64,000 nucleotides of DNA from Thermotoga sp. Ku-13t. GTDB lineage: Bacteria > Thermotogota > Thermotogae > Thermotogales > DSM-5069. How positions within the stretch are numbered: the first letter of the stretch is position 1; each line of letters begins with the position of its first letter. Position numbers and translations under genes: made by a program. The stretch covers positions 620,001-684,000 of the forward strand of contig NZ_LNFY01000001.1 of NCBI RefSeq assembly GCF_011057685.1, given 5' to 3'. Below, in pieces: positions 44,421 through 54,047 of this stretch. The notes beneath the pieces were generated by a model that worked only from the letters and a program-made list of their open reading frames with translations, had not been told where the DNA came from and did not search any database.

Positions 44421-45663
44421 AACTTACTGTCTGATCGATGTTGGCAGTCACAGTTGCAAAGGTGCAGTTCTCAGGCATACGAACCAGGGTCTGGAAGTTT
44501 TGGCAAAAGCCGCCATGAGAGCGAGAGGAATAGAGGGTGGGGATGTCAGAGACGTCGCGGCAATCAGTGAGGTGGTCGAATCGCTCGTTGATGAGCTCGA
44601 GCGAGAATCGAGAGTCAGGCGCGCAGACTTCATAATCTCGAGCAGTCACAGTGGTGTGAAACTGGTTGAACACGGAGCGGAGTTGACGGTCTCAGAGAAC
44701 GAAAAGAAACCGGTCGATGAATCGATCGTTGAGTCACTCAGAACCACAGTGGAGGGAGAACTCTCAGAAAAGTACAGAGTGTTGCACTTTTACCCAAAGA
44801 GATACGTAGTCGATGGGACGAAGTTCGTTCTGAATCCGATCGGAATGAACGCCAGCAGGGTCAGGTTCGAAGTGACAACCGTTGTCCTGGAAAAAGATTC
44901 CAGTTCTGTCTTTGATTTCCTGAACGATGTCCTACCAGAACCGTTGCTCGTTGGTCATTCAAGCTTTCTCGCCGGAGAATGCGCTTTGAGTGATGTGGAG
45001 AAAGAAAACGGCGTGTGTCTGATAGACCTTGGACATTCCCACACCTTCGTAGTGATATACTCAGCCTCCGTTCCGGCCAAACTGCAAGTGATACCGCTCG
45101 GTATCAAGAACGTGCTGCGTGACATATCGATCGTTCTCGGTACGTCAATGGAGGAAGCCGAACGGTTGCTCAGATCGGAAGGCAGCGCCGTTTACGGAGA
45201 GACAACGTACGCTCAGCAGACGATCGAGTACAGAGGCCTGGACGGGAGGACTTTGAAGGTCACAACCAAAGAGGAACTAGCCCGAATAATACACGCACGT
45301 TTGAGAGAAATACTCATGAAGGCCAGGAGAACGATCAGAGAGTTCGCGTTGCAGAATCCTTCCAGCACGGTCGGGAAGCTACCGGGTGGAGTGGTCTTCG
45401 TTGGTGGCGGGGCAAAGATTCCAAGGCTCATAGATCTGGCCTTGGACGTGTTCGAAGGCCCTGCGCGTGTTGGAACGTTCAACGTTCCGAACCTTCTCAT
45501 TCTGAACGACGAAGACGTTGCGGAAGATCCCGCACTGTGCGGCTTGCTGGGTGGCATGACCCAACTTTTGAGACAGACTCAGCCCATGGTCACTGCAAAA
45601 GTTCCAAGTTCAAAGCAGGGTTTCTTCAAGAAACTCGTTGAGATGTTCAAGAGTCTGTGGTGA
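44407..45663 (+). CDS. ftsA: Cell division protein FtsA
   Basis: 418 residues, actin-like membrane tether for FtsZ. CLIDVGSHSCKG (phosphate 1), LIDLGHSHTF (phosphate 2), VVFVGGGAKIPRL (adenosine). The C-terminus ends in an amphipathic helix (GFFKKLVEMFKSLW) that would bind the membrane. ATG 44407 follows AGAGGTGGGG. Eighteen bases before ftsZ. Confidence 0.95.
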   Translation: MRKGETYCLIDVGSHSCKGAVLRHTNQGLEVLAKAAMRARGIEGGDVRDVAAISEVVESLVDELERESRVRRADFIISSSHSGVKLVEHGAELTVSENEKKPVDESIVESLRTTVEGELSEKYRVLHFYPKRYVVDGTKFVLNPIGMNASRVRFEVTTVVLEKDSSSVFDFLNDVLPEPLLVGHSSFLAGECALSDVEKENGVCLIDLGHSHTFVVIYSASVPAKLQVIPLGIKNVLRDISIVLGTSMEEAERLLRSEGSAVYGETTYAQQTIEYRGLDGRTLKVTTKEELARIIHARLREILMKARRTIREFALQNPSSTVGKLPGGVVFVGGGAKIPRLIDLALDVFEGPARVGTFNVPNLLILNDEDVAEDPALCGLLGGMTQLLRQTQPMVTAKVPSSKQGFFKKLVEMFKSLW

Positions 45664-45681
45664 ACACGAGGAGGCGGTTCT

Positions 45682-46746
45682 ATGCCATTCGAGCTGGGAA
45701 AATCGGAAAAAGGCAAAGAGACAGAAAAAATATCGAGGAAGAGGATACCGATCATAAAGGTCATAGGGGTTGGGGGAGCAGGTAACAACGCCGTGAACCG
45801 CATGGCAAGGATGGGACTGAAGAACGTGCAGCTCATAGCCGTGAACACGGACGTGCAGGTTCTCGAGGAAACGGAGGCCGATTTGAAGATTCAAATAGGA
45901 GAACGCAGAACACGTGGTCTCGGTGCGGGAGGAAACCCGAAGGTTGGGGAAGAAGCCGCTCTGGAGAGCTTGGACAAAATAGAACAGGTTCTCAAGGACA
46001 CGGACATGTTGTTTCTCACGGCGGGCTTCGGCGGTGGTACCGGGACCGGCGCGACCCCCGTGATAGCGGATATGGCCAAGAAGATGGGAGTTCTCACCGT
46101 GGCGGTCGTAACCACGCCTTTCTATTTCGAAGGTAAAGAACGCTGGCAAACGGCGATAGAAGGATTGCGAAGACTCAAGCCGAACGTGGACACACTCATA
46201 AAGGTGTCGAACAACAAATTACTTGAAGAATTGCCACCAGACGTAACCGCAGTTGAGGCGTTCGCGGCGGCGGACGAGATGCTCCATCAAGGGGTGAAAG
46301 GTATTTCAGAACTCATAACGAAACGAGGTTACATAAACCTTGACTTCGCCGATGTCGAATCGGTCATGAGAAACGCGGGTGTGGCGATGCTCGGAATCGG
46401 GATAGGAAAAGGAGCGAACAGGGCGGCTGAGGCAGCGAAGAGAGCCATGACGAGCAAGCTGATGGAGCAACCTGTGGAAAACGCCAGGGCGATAATACTG
46501 AACGTTGCTGCACCCAAAACAGTACAGCTGAGAGAGCTGCACCTAGCCGCTTCGATCGTCAGGCAAAGTTGCAGTGAAGATGCGGACGTCAAGTTCGGCC
46601 TGATCATCGACGACGAACTCAAGGAAGACGAAATGAAGGTGACAGTCATAGCGACGGGTTTCGATCAGGAAGAAAGGATCCTTTTCCCGGAAACGGACAT
46701 TCCCGCGATATACAGGTTCGGACTGGAGGACATGATGAATGCCTGA
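45682..46746 (+). CDS. ftsZ: Cell division protein FtsZ
   Basis: 354 residues, tubulin-like GTPase. IKVIGVGGAGNNAVNRM, tubulin signature GGGTGTGATPVIA, synergy-loop region NLDFADVESVMRNAG. The linker is very short, and the C-terminal peptide ETDIPAIYRFG, which binds FtsA, is intact. GAGGAGG upstream of ATG. Eight-base overlap with the next gene. Confidence 0.98.
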   Translation: MPFELGKSEKGKETEKISRKRIPIIKVIGVGGAGNNAVNRMARMGLKNVQLIAVNTDVQVLEETEADLKIQIGERRTRGLGAGGNPKVGEEAALESLDKIEQVLKDTDMLFLTAGFGGGTGTGATPVIADMAKKMGVLTVAVVTTPFYFEGKERWQTAIEGLRRLKPNVDTLIKVSNNKLLEELPPDVTAVEAFAAADEMLHQGVKGISELITKRGYINLDFADVESVMRNAGVAMLGIGIGKGANRAAEAAKRAMTSKLMEQPVENARAIILNVAAPKTVQLRELHLAASIVRQSCSEDADVKFGLIIDDELKEDEMKVTVIATGFDQEERILFPETDIPAIYRFGLEDMMNA

Positions 46747-48439
46747 GAAGATCAGATACAGGCGTATCGGTGAGGTTCTCCTCCAGAAGGGCATCATCAC
46801 GAAAGAACAGCTCAACAGGGCTCTGGAACAACAGAGATTGACCAAGAAACCACTGGGTGAAACGCTCGTTGAACTTGGATATGTGACGTGGGAGGAACTC
46901 ACAGAAGCCCTTGCGGAGCAGTACAATCTTCCCATACTCAAAGATCCACCTAGAACGGTTTCGGCTGAGGTTTTGGGCAGCTTGCCTCGAGCCCTGATCG
47001 AGGAACTCCGCATCGTTCCCATAGACAAACGTGATGGTCGACTGGTACTCGTCACGGACACTATCCATAATTTGAGCAGAATCATGGGAGAAGTCAAATT
47101 CATCACCGGGCAGGAACCGCTGGTTTATCTCACAACTCCCTCTCTGTTCGCGTTCATGTACAAACAATTCATCCAGGGTGGGATCGCCGAACTGGCACAG
47201 CAGATTCCAGTCTTAGAAGAACCCGAACCTGAGGTTCTGACCATCGAAGAGGCTGAAGAAGTGGAGGCAGAACCAGAGGCACCGATCATCAAGATGGTGA
47301 ACGCCCTCATTCAAAGAGCGGTGCAGATGGAGGCGAGCGACATCCACATAGAACCTTTCAGAAACTACGTGAGAGTGAGATACAGGGTGGATGGCCTTCT
47401 GAGAAAGATAGTGGATTATCCTAAAGCTCAGCACAACGCTGTGGTCACGCGAATAAAGATCATGTCGGGACTCGACATATCCGAAAAGCGTTTACCTCAG
47501 GATGGAAAGTTCTACATGAACATACAGGGTGAACAGTACGACTTTCGTGTTTCCACAATGCCTTCGGTTCATGGAGAAAAGGTCGTGATGAGGATACTCA
47601 AAGTTTCCTCTGCTTACAGACAGCTCGAGGAACTGGGTTTCAGCGAGTACAACTACAAACTCATCTCGAACCTCCTGACCAGACCGAATGGCATAATACT
47701 CGTGACGGGGCCCACTGGAAGTGGAAAATCTACGACGCTCGTTGCCATGATAAACAAGCTCAAGGATATCACCGTGAACATCGTGACCGCTGAAGATCCT
47801 GTGGAGTACACGATCGACGGAGTGATCCAGTGCCAGGTGAACCCGGAGATAGGCCTGACCTTCGCGAGATTCCTGAGATCGTTCCTGCGACAGGACCCTG
47901 ACATCATCATGATCGGAGAGATGAGGGACAAAGAAACGGCGAACCTCGCGATCGAGGCCGCTCTCACCGGACACTTGGTGCTGAGCACACTCCATACCAA
48001 CAGTGCCACGGCAGCCGTTGACAGGCTCGTGAACCTTGGTATCGACAGACACCTTCTTTCAACCGCCCTCATCGGGGTGATCAGTCAAAGGCTAGTACGA
48101 AAGCTCTGTGAAAACTGCAGGGTCAAGGTGGAGCTGAGACCTGAATATCTGCAGATGTGGAAAGAAGTCTTTCCAGAACTTGAACCTGTGGAATACACAG
48201 TTGGGCCTGGGTGTACCACCTGCAACGGAGTGGGTTACAGAGGAAGGGTCGCGATCGGTGAGGTCCTTGTCATTGATAGGGAAATCAAGGATCTGATCGT
48301 TTCTGGTGGTGGTGAAAGAGAAATATACGATCTTGCGCTGCGTAAGGGTATGCGCCCGATGTTCATAGATGGTTTCGAAAAGGTCTTGAAAGGCATAACA
48401 TCCTTCGAAGAAGTGCTCAGGGTGACCTCTTCGATATGA
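46739..48439 (+). CDS. pilB: Type IV pilus/type II secretion ATPase (PilB/GspE)
   Basis: 566 residues. N-terminal MshEN domain (RIGEVLLQKGIITKEQLNRALEQQ and LGETLVELGYVTWEEL), a fold that binds c-di-GMP in other PilB/MshE proteins. ATPase core: LITGPTGSGKS-type Walker A, Asp box AEDPVEYTIDGV, Walker B DIIMIGEMRDKET, His box LVLSTLHTNSA, zinc site CENCR and CTTCNGVGYRGR. Powers pilus extension or pseudopilus. Sits in the division cluster without other pil genes. Confidence 0.94.
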   Translation: MPEKIRYRRIGEVLLQKGIITKEQLNRALEQQRLTKKPLGETLVELGYVTWEELTEALAEQYNLPILKDPPRTVSAEVLGSLPRALIEELRIVPIDKRDGRLVLVTDTIHNLSRIMGEVKFITGQEPLVYLTTPSLFAFMYKQFIQGGIAELAQQIPVLEEPEPEVLTIEEAEEVEAEPEAPIIKMVNALIQRAVQMEASDIHIEPFRNYVRVRYRVDGLLRKIVDYPKAQHNAVVTRIKIMSGLDISEKRLPQDGKFYMNIQGEQYDFRVSTMPSVHGEKVVMRILKVSSAYRQLEELGFSEYNYKLISNLLTRPNGIILVTGPTGSGKSTTLVAMINKLKDITVNIVTAEDPVEYTIDGVIQCQVNPEIGLTFARFLRSFLRQDPDIIMIGEMRDKETANLAIEAALTGHLVLSTLHTNSATAAVDRLVNLGIDRHLLSTALIGVISQRLVRKLCENCRVKVELRPEYLQMWKEVFPELEPVEYTVGPGCTTCNGVGYRGRVAIGEVLVIDREIKDLIVSGGGEREIYDLALRKGMRPMFIDGFEKVLKGITSFEEVLRVTSSI

Positions 48440-49635
48440 AGTATCTTTCCAGAGATCCGGAAAGCTGGAAAATGAAAGAGCGAGAAATCTTGAAGAGAGA
48501 ACAAGAAAGAACCCAGAAGTACCGCAGACGTGGGTTTTATTTTTTGCTGCTGAATCTTGTGGTGGTTTTTCTTTTCTTCTTCGGTATCAGAAGCTATTAC
48601 GCACAACTTTCGATCGAAAAAGCACCGCTGAACCAGATCCTCATACGGTGCGAGGACACTTACAGTTCGGGATCCACACTCGATGTTCAGGTCAGACTCT
48701 ACAACAACTCGGACAAGCGAAGAGAAGTCACCATCATAGATTTTTCTTTTCAGATCCTCAACGCTGAGAATCAGCAGATTTACAGTTTTAAGCAGACTCA
48801 GCCTGTCCGTGGGGTTCTTGATGCTTTCGTTAGCCGATTACTCTTCGATCTGAAGAGAGAGAAGGAAATAACGAACCTTCCTTCCGGAGAATACACGATC
48901 CGGGTGGAACTCACTGTGGATGACAAGAAAGTTTCGGCGGAGAAGAAGTTCACGAGTATCGAAAGATACCAGTTGATCGTGGAGAACCTCAACGATTTTT
49001 ACTTCGTGGGAGAGCGAGCCCAACCGAGAGTTAACTTACTCAATCAAACTTCACGAACTCAGGATCTCAGAATAGACGCTTTGAGTGTGAGCCTGAAACA
49101 GGACGACAGGACCGTGTGGCAGAGTGACGTCCAGGTCAAACCGCTTTGGCAGAACGTCAGGGTCGGTGAGGCTGTCGAGCTGGCAGAGGTAGAAGTTCCT
49201 TTCGATAGAGAAGGCATATACTCCATCCAGTTCGACTGCGTCGTGAACGGTTCGATGAATTCTCTGATCCTGCCGTTAGCGTGTGTGAGCAGTTCAGAAA
49301 GGAACTTGAGAAAGGTCAAGATCTACACTGACGCCCCAAAGCTTGCCAGCCTGAGAAATCCACTGGAATTCTCCGTTTATCTTCTGAACGACACGAAAGA
49401 CAACATCTATCTCGAAGTCGAAGAAATAGTTGTTTCACTGCTACCATCGTCTCTGAGCGTTAGAAAGGGACCGGTAAGGATGTGGCTGACACCGTATTCG
49501 AAGTACGAGATCTTCAAGTTCTACCCTTACAGCACAGCCGCCATAACACAGCCTGGTACCTACAAGCTCTTGGTGAAAGTGGCCACGAAGAACGATCGGC
49601 TGGACTTCGAAACCACCATGCAGATCAGCGAGTAG
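48436..49635 (+). CDS. Membrane-anchored beta-sandwich protein of unknown function
   Basis: 399 residues. A basic cytoplasmic N-terminus (about 33 residues), one membrane segment (FYFLLLNLVVVFLFFFGI), then about 340 extracytoplasmic residues rich in beta strands, reading like three to four Ig-like or BsuPI-like modules (for example STLDVQVRLYNNSDKRREV and LPSGEYTIRVELTVDDKK). Not recognised. Its overlap with pilB suggests a link to pili or envelope. Ends 24 bases before mutS2. Confidence 0.75.
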   Translation: MKYLSRDPESWKMKEREILKREQERTQKYRRRGFYFLLLNLVVVFLFFFGIRSYYAQLSIEKAPLNQILIRCEDTYSSGSTLDVQVRLYNNSDKRREVTIIDFSFQILNAENQQIYSFKQTQPVRGVLDAFVSRLLFDLKREKEITNLPSGEYTIRVELTVDDKKVSAEKKFTSIERYQLIVENLNDFYFVGERAQPRVNLLNQTSRTQDLRIDALSVSLKQDDRTVWQSDVQVKPLWQNVRVGEAVELAEVEVPFDREGIYSIQFDCVVNGSMNSLILPLACVSSSERNLRKVKIYTDAPKLASLRNPLEFSVYLLNDTKDNIYLEVEEIVVSLLPSSLSVRKGPVRMWLTPYSKYEIFKFYPYSTAAITQPGTYKLLVKVATKNDRLDFETTMQISE

Positions 49636-49659
49636 AATACCAATTGGAGGTGTTTTTCC

Positions 49660-51957
49660 ATAGAAGTCCACACGCTTGAGAGACTCGAGTACGACAAGTT
49701 TTTGTCGCTGCTCTCATCGTACGCGGTGACACAGCTTGGAAAAAAGTTCGTGCGCGCTTTGAAACCAAAAAAAGATCCCACACACGAATTGAAGTTTGTG
49801 GAAGAAGTTATAGAACTGGTCAAATCGTCGCACAACCTTTTGTCCAACAACGTGCAGAGCGCGGACGTGGAAGATGTGCTCGATAAACTCAATGCTGGCT
49901 CTGTCCTTGAGCCGCAACAGCTTTTGAGATTGGCGGACGCCATCGCCGTGACAAAGGTTTTGAAAGAAAGGCTCGAAAGACTCCCGGATCAGTTCACGAT
50001 AAAAGAACTGGCTCGGAGCGTAGAACCAGCCATGGATATCGTTTCAGAGATCCACAGATGTATCGATCCGAACGGACTGATCAAAGACGGGGCCTCTGAG
50101 AAGCTGAGAGAGATAAGGCAGCAAATCAAGAATTCTCTGGAAGAGGTAAAAAGAAGAAGCGATGCCTTCATCAAGACAAACAGGACGCTTCTTCAAGATC
50201 CCATCTGCGTTTTGAAAGATGGAAGACACGTTTTCCCTGTCAAGGCGAGTCACAGAGGGCAGGTCAGAGGCATAGTGCACGGTGTTTCCGCTTCGTCCGC
50301 CACCTGCTTTGTCGAGCCGGACGAGTTCGTACCTCTGAACAACAAACTGTACGAGCTGAGAGAGGAAGAAGCGAAAGAGATAAACAGAATTCTGAGGGAA
50401 CTGACTGGCCTTGTGAGGCAGAACGCGAAGCGCATAGAAGCAGGTCTCAACTTCGTTGCGACGATAGATTCCATTCACGCGAGAGCCTCGTTCGCGGTCG
50501 ATTATGAGGCCATCGTGGTTTATCCATCCTCACGAAGGATGGTGCATCTGGTTCAGGCAAGACATCCGTTGCTCGACCGCTCGAGGTTGGTACCCATAGA
50601 TCTTTCGCTTCCAACGAACAAATCCGGTCTCATTTTGACAGGTCCCAACACCGGTGGTAAAACAGTTTCACTGAAAACCGTGGGCCTGTTTTGCTGCATG
50701 ATGAAGGCTGCCATACCTCTGCCCTGCGCACATGGTACGGAGATATTCGGATTCGATAGCGTGTTCGTCGACGTCGGAGACGAGCAGAGTATCGAGCAGA
50801 ACCTCAGCACCTTTTCATCACACCTGCGAAACGTAATACTCGCTCTCCAGAGGGCGAACGAAAACAGTCTGGTCCTGATCGACGAGCTCGGCGCCGGGAC
50901 CGACCCGGTTGAAGGTGCGGCACTGGGCCTCGCCATCATAGAGCGTTTGAAACAGATTGGTTGCAAGTTCATCGTGACCACACACCTCACGCCGATCAAG
51001 CTCCACGCCGTGAACGACGAGAGCCTGGTCAGTGCTTCCCTCGAGTTTGACCCTGAAACGCTGAAACCGACCTACCGCATACTCATGGGCGTTGTCGGTG
51101 GTTCTCACGCACTCGAAATAGCGCAAAAACTTGGTCTGGATGAATCTGTCCTGCAGATGGCCAGAGATTACCTCGGCAAAGACTATGTCGAGGTGGCCAG
51201 GGTCGTGGAAGAGTATCAAAAACAGCTCGTGCTCACAAAGAAGAGGATAGAGGATCTTGAAAAAGAAAGGCTCCAGCTGGAAAAGGTAAAGCAAGAGTAT
51301 GAACAAAAATATCAGGAGCTCAAGCAAAAGAAGATTGAAGAACTAGACAGAGAATTGAAACAGCTGTACGACTACATAAAACAGGCGAAGAAGCAGGTCG
51401 ACGAAACCATAAGATCCATAAAGAGTAAAGAAGATCTAGCGAGTTTGAAAAGCGCTTCGAAACACTTCGAAGACCACGCGGCGAAAGTTAGACAGCTACA
51501 GTTCGAGCAGGAAGTGGTTTCAGATTCTCAGATAGACGTTGGAGATACCGTGAGACTGAGAAACGGCGAGGCTGTTGGAAAAGTCGTTGAAAAGAGAGGA
51601 GATAGGTACATCGTCGATTTCAACGGTCTCAGGCTCGAGGCGCGCAAGAGAAATCTGGTCAAGGTGGAACAGGTCTTACAGCAGGAAGAAGTGAGTCTCT
51701 CCGTCAGTTTCGAGCTGAAAAAACCAGAGATAGATGTGCGGGGCCTCACGGTCGAAGAGGCCGAACCGCTGGTGGAGAAATTCATAGACGATCTGTGTCT
51801 TTCGGACTTCAAGGTCGGCTACATCATACACGGGAAAGGCACGGGGAGGCTCGCTGTAGGGATCTGGCAGATTCTGAGGAGAGATCCCAGGGTGAAACGC
51901 TACAGGTTCGGCACACCGAACGAGGGTGGAACGGGTGTGACGGTGGTCGAGGTATGA
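49660..51957 (+). CDS. mutS2: MutS2 endonuclease, apparent ATA start
   Basis: 765 residues. MutS2 limits recombination and rescues collided ribosomes. Core: GPNTGGKTVSLKTVGL Walker A, GDEQSIEQNLSTFSSHL, LIDELGAGTDPVEG, coiled coil about 500-620, KOW-like region (VGDTVRLRNGEAVG), C-terminal Smr domain with IDVRGLTVEEAEP and HGKGTGRL. No ATG, GTG or TTG occurs in frame between the upstream TAG (49633) and TTG 49702. ATA 49660 has GGAGGTG seven bases upstream and restores EVHTLERLEYDKFL, matching the family N-terminus, which TTG 49702 would cut off. Confidence 0.93.
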   Translation: MEVHTLERLEYDKFLSLLSSYAVTQLGKKFVRALKPKKDPTHELKFVEEVIELVKSSHNLLSNNVQSADVEDVLDKLNAGSVLEPQQLLRLADAIAVTKVLKERLERLPDQFTIKELARSVEPAMDIVSEIHRCIDPNGLIKDGASEKLREIRQQIKNSLEEVKRRSDAFIKTNRTLLQDPICVLKDGRHVFPVKASHRGQVRGIVHGVSASSATCFVEPDEFVPLNNKLYELREEEAKEINRILRELTGLVRQNAKRIEAGLNFVATIDSIHARASFAVDYEAIVVYPSSRRMVHLVQARHPLLDRSRLVPIDLSLPTNKSGLILTGPNTGGKTVSLKTVGLFCCMMKAAIPLPCAHGTEIFGFDSVFVDVGDEQSIEQNLSTFSSHLRNVILALQRANENSLVLIDELGAGTDPVEGAALGLAIIERLKQIGCKFIVTTHLTPIKLHAVNDESLVSASLEFDPETLKPTYRILMGVVGGSHALEIAQKLGLDESVLQMARDYLGKDYVEVARVVEEYQKQLVLTKKRIEDLEKERLQLEKVKQEYEQKYQELKQKKIEELDRELKQLYDYIKQAKKQVDETIRSIKSKEDLASLKSASKHFEDHAAKVRQLQFEQEVVSDSQIDVGDTVRLRNGEAVGKVVEKRGDRYIVDFNGLRLEARKRNLVKVEQVLQQEEVSLSVSFELKKPEIDVRGLTVEEAEPLVEKFIDDLCLSDFKVGYIIHGKGTGRLAVGIWQILRRDPRVKRYRFGTPNEGGTGVTVVEV

Positions 51958-54047
51958 AAAGCGTTTTCGCGCTGGATATTGGAACGAGGAAAGTGGCAGG
52001 TCTCATAGGAATGTTTGAAGATGAGGTTTTGACCGTCGTCGATTACGAAGCAATTGAGCATCCTGTGAGGAGCATGCTGGACGGTCAGATACACGACATC
52101 AAGAGTGTCGCTAGGATAATCGAAAAGGTGAAGAAGAACCTCGAGAATCGCAACGACACGGTGCTTGAAGAGGTTGCGGTCGCAGTTGCTGGAAGGTTTT
52201 TGAAAACGCAGATCGTGGAAGCCACCATGAAGATACCAAACCGTCCAATCGACGAGAAGATCCTCAAAGAACTCGAAGCACAAGCACTGGAAAATGTGAA
52301 TTTCGCGAGCGATTCGACCAGTAGGCTTTACTGCGCGGGCTATTCAGTTCTGGAATACAAGCTGGATGGATTCTGGATCAAGAATCCCCTCGGACACAGA
52401 GGAGAAGAACTCTACACGAAACTGATCGTTGCAATGTTGCCGAATCAGGTCATAGACGCGATGATCAGCGCCTTGCATTTGGCAGGGTTGCGGTGTTCTT
52501 TCTTGACGCTTGAGCCCATGGCGGTGTTCGAAATAGCGTTGCCCGATGAGCTTAGGTTTCTGAACGTGGCCCTGGTGGACATCGGTGCCGGAACCAGCGA
52601 CATCGCGATCGCGAAGGCTGGCACCGTGCTCGGCTACGACATGGTCCCACTCGCAGGCGATGAGGTGACCGAGGCAATAGCCAGGCATTACCTGCTCGAT
52701 TTCAAGACTGCAGAAACGCTCAAAAGGAACATTGAATCTTTGCAGTTCATGGAGGTCAGGAACATCACAGGTGAGACCATCTTCGTGGAAAGATCAGAAT
52801 TCGAAAGAGTTATAGAACCGACCGTCACAGAGATCGCAGAAAGCATAGCCGAACGCATTGAAGCTCTGAACCTGGGCAATCCGAGCGCGGTTTTACTGGT
52901 AGGAGGTGGGGCCAAACTTTCGTCGCTGAGGGCAAAGCTCGCTGAACGGCTCAAACTTCCGAAGGAACGTGTGGCCCTGAGGTCGGTTGAGGAACTGGAG
53001 ACGGTGAGGTCCATCAAGGAAGGTTTTGTCGGCAGCGAGTACGTGACGCTCGCCGGGATTGCATACATGAAGGCAAAAGAACTCGGTTCTGTCTACGACG
53101 TGGCCCGGCTCAACGGCGAAGAAGTGAGAGTTCTGAGGCTGAACAAAAACCCGACCGTCCTGCAGTTGCTCACCCAGGCGGGTTACAGTTTGAAGGAACT
53201 CATAGGCGTGGTCCAACCACCCGTTCAGTACAGAGTCAACGGTGAAGAGAAGATGGTGCAAGGTTTTGTGAAGAAGAAGTTCCGTGTGAAACTCAACGGC
53301 AGAGAATGTGCCCTGCACGAGACTCTTAAAACGGGAGACGAAGTTGTGGTGGAACCAGTGGAAGTGGGAAACGTGGAGCTTCCAAGACTGAAGGATCTGA
53401 TCAAACCGATTCGGGTCTTCTTCAACGGGAACGAAGTCTTCCAAACTCTGCCAGAGGTTCACGTCAACGGTAAAAAGGTGGAAGATCTCGAGCGAGTCAT
53501 CAGAGATGGTGACGACATCCTGATCGCGTGGCCAAAGAAGGAAGAGATAGAGCAACTTCTGAAAGAAAAACTCGGTTCTGTGAGCTGTACCATCGATGGG
53601 GAAACGAAGCGGGTGGATAGGTACAGATTGGCCCTACAGAAGATCGAAGAGGGCGAATCGGAAATACTGTACTACTTTGAGGGTGGAGAGACACGGATAA
53701 AAGATCTGCTCCCGGAACCTGGTTCTGTAACGGTGAAGTTCAACGGCAGGGAATTGAAGATCTTTCAGAAGAATCATATCGTCCTGGTGGATGGTGAGTA
53801 CGTCAGTTCGGACAGACCGCTCTGGGACGGAATGAAGCTGCAACTTTCAAAGTTTGAACCCATCGTGGCTGACGTTCTGGCCAGCGTGGAAATAGATCTG
53901 AAGAACCTCAAGGATTACACACTCACACTCAACGGAAAACCTGCGAGCTTCCTCGATCGAATCAAAGATGGAGACGAACTGAACTTCGTTGCGAGATCAA
54001 AAAGTCTCGACGAACCCAAAGCGCCATCTGAACCTGCCGTTCAGTAA
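51954..54047 (+). CDS. FtsA-like ATPase with a long C-terminal repeat region
   Basis: 697 residues. Residues 1 to about 365 are FtsA/PilM-like (FALDIGTRKVAGLI, VDIGAGTSDIAIA, LLVGGGAKLSSL) and include an SHS2-type insertion. The remaining ~330 residues contain repeating units with NG turns and (I/L)xDGDE-type motifs (for example LKTGDEVVVEP, IRDGDDILIAWP, IKDGDELNFVA), suggesting tandem beta-grasp or ubiquitin-like modules. No amphipathic tail. ATG overlaps the mutS2 stop by 4 bp. Not canonical FtsA; role unknown, possibly envelope or division. Its last 51 bases overlap the gene on the other strand. Confidence 0.78.
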   Translation: MKSVFALDIGTRKVAGLIGMFEDEVLTVVDYEAIEHPVRSMLDGQIHDIKSVARIIEKVKKNLENRNDTVLEEVAVAVAGRFLKTQIVEATMKIPNRPIDEKILKELEAQALENVNFASDSTSRLYCAGYSVLEYKLDGFWIKNPLGHRGEELYTKLIVAMLPNQVIDAMISALHLAGLRCSFLTLEPMAVFEIALPDELRFLNVALVDIGAGTSDIAIAKAGTVLGYDMVPLAGDEVTEAIARHYLLDFKTAETLKRNIESLQFMEVRNITGETIFVERSEFERVIEPTVTEIAESIAERIEALNLGNPSAVLLVGGGAKLSSLRAKLAERLKLPKERVALRSVEELETVRSIKEGFVGSEYVTLAGIAYMKAKELGSVYDVARLNGEEVRVLRLNKNPTVLQLLTQAGYSLKELIGVVQPPVQYRVNGEEKMVQGFVKKKFRVKLNGRECALHETLKTGDEVVVEPVEVGNVELPRLKDLIKPIRVFFNGNEVFQTLPEVHVNGKKVEDLERVIRDGDDILIAWPKKEEIEQLLKEKLGSVSCTIDGETKRVDRYRLALQKIEEGESEILYYFEGGETRIKDLLPEPGSVTVKFNGRELKIFQKNHIVLVDGEYVSSDRPLWDGMKLQLSKFEPIVADVLASVEIDLKNLKDYTLTLNGKPASFLDRIKDGDELNFVARSKSLDEPKAPSEPAVQ

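Noticed and set aside
49702-51957. MutS2 starting at TTG 49702
   Set aside because: No ribosome site and it would remove the conserved N-terminal LEYDKFL segment.
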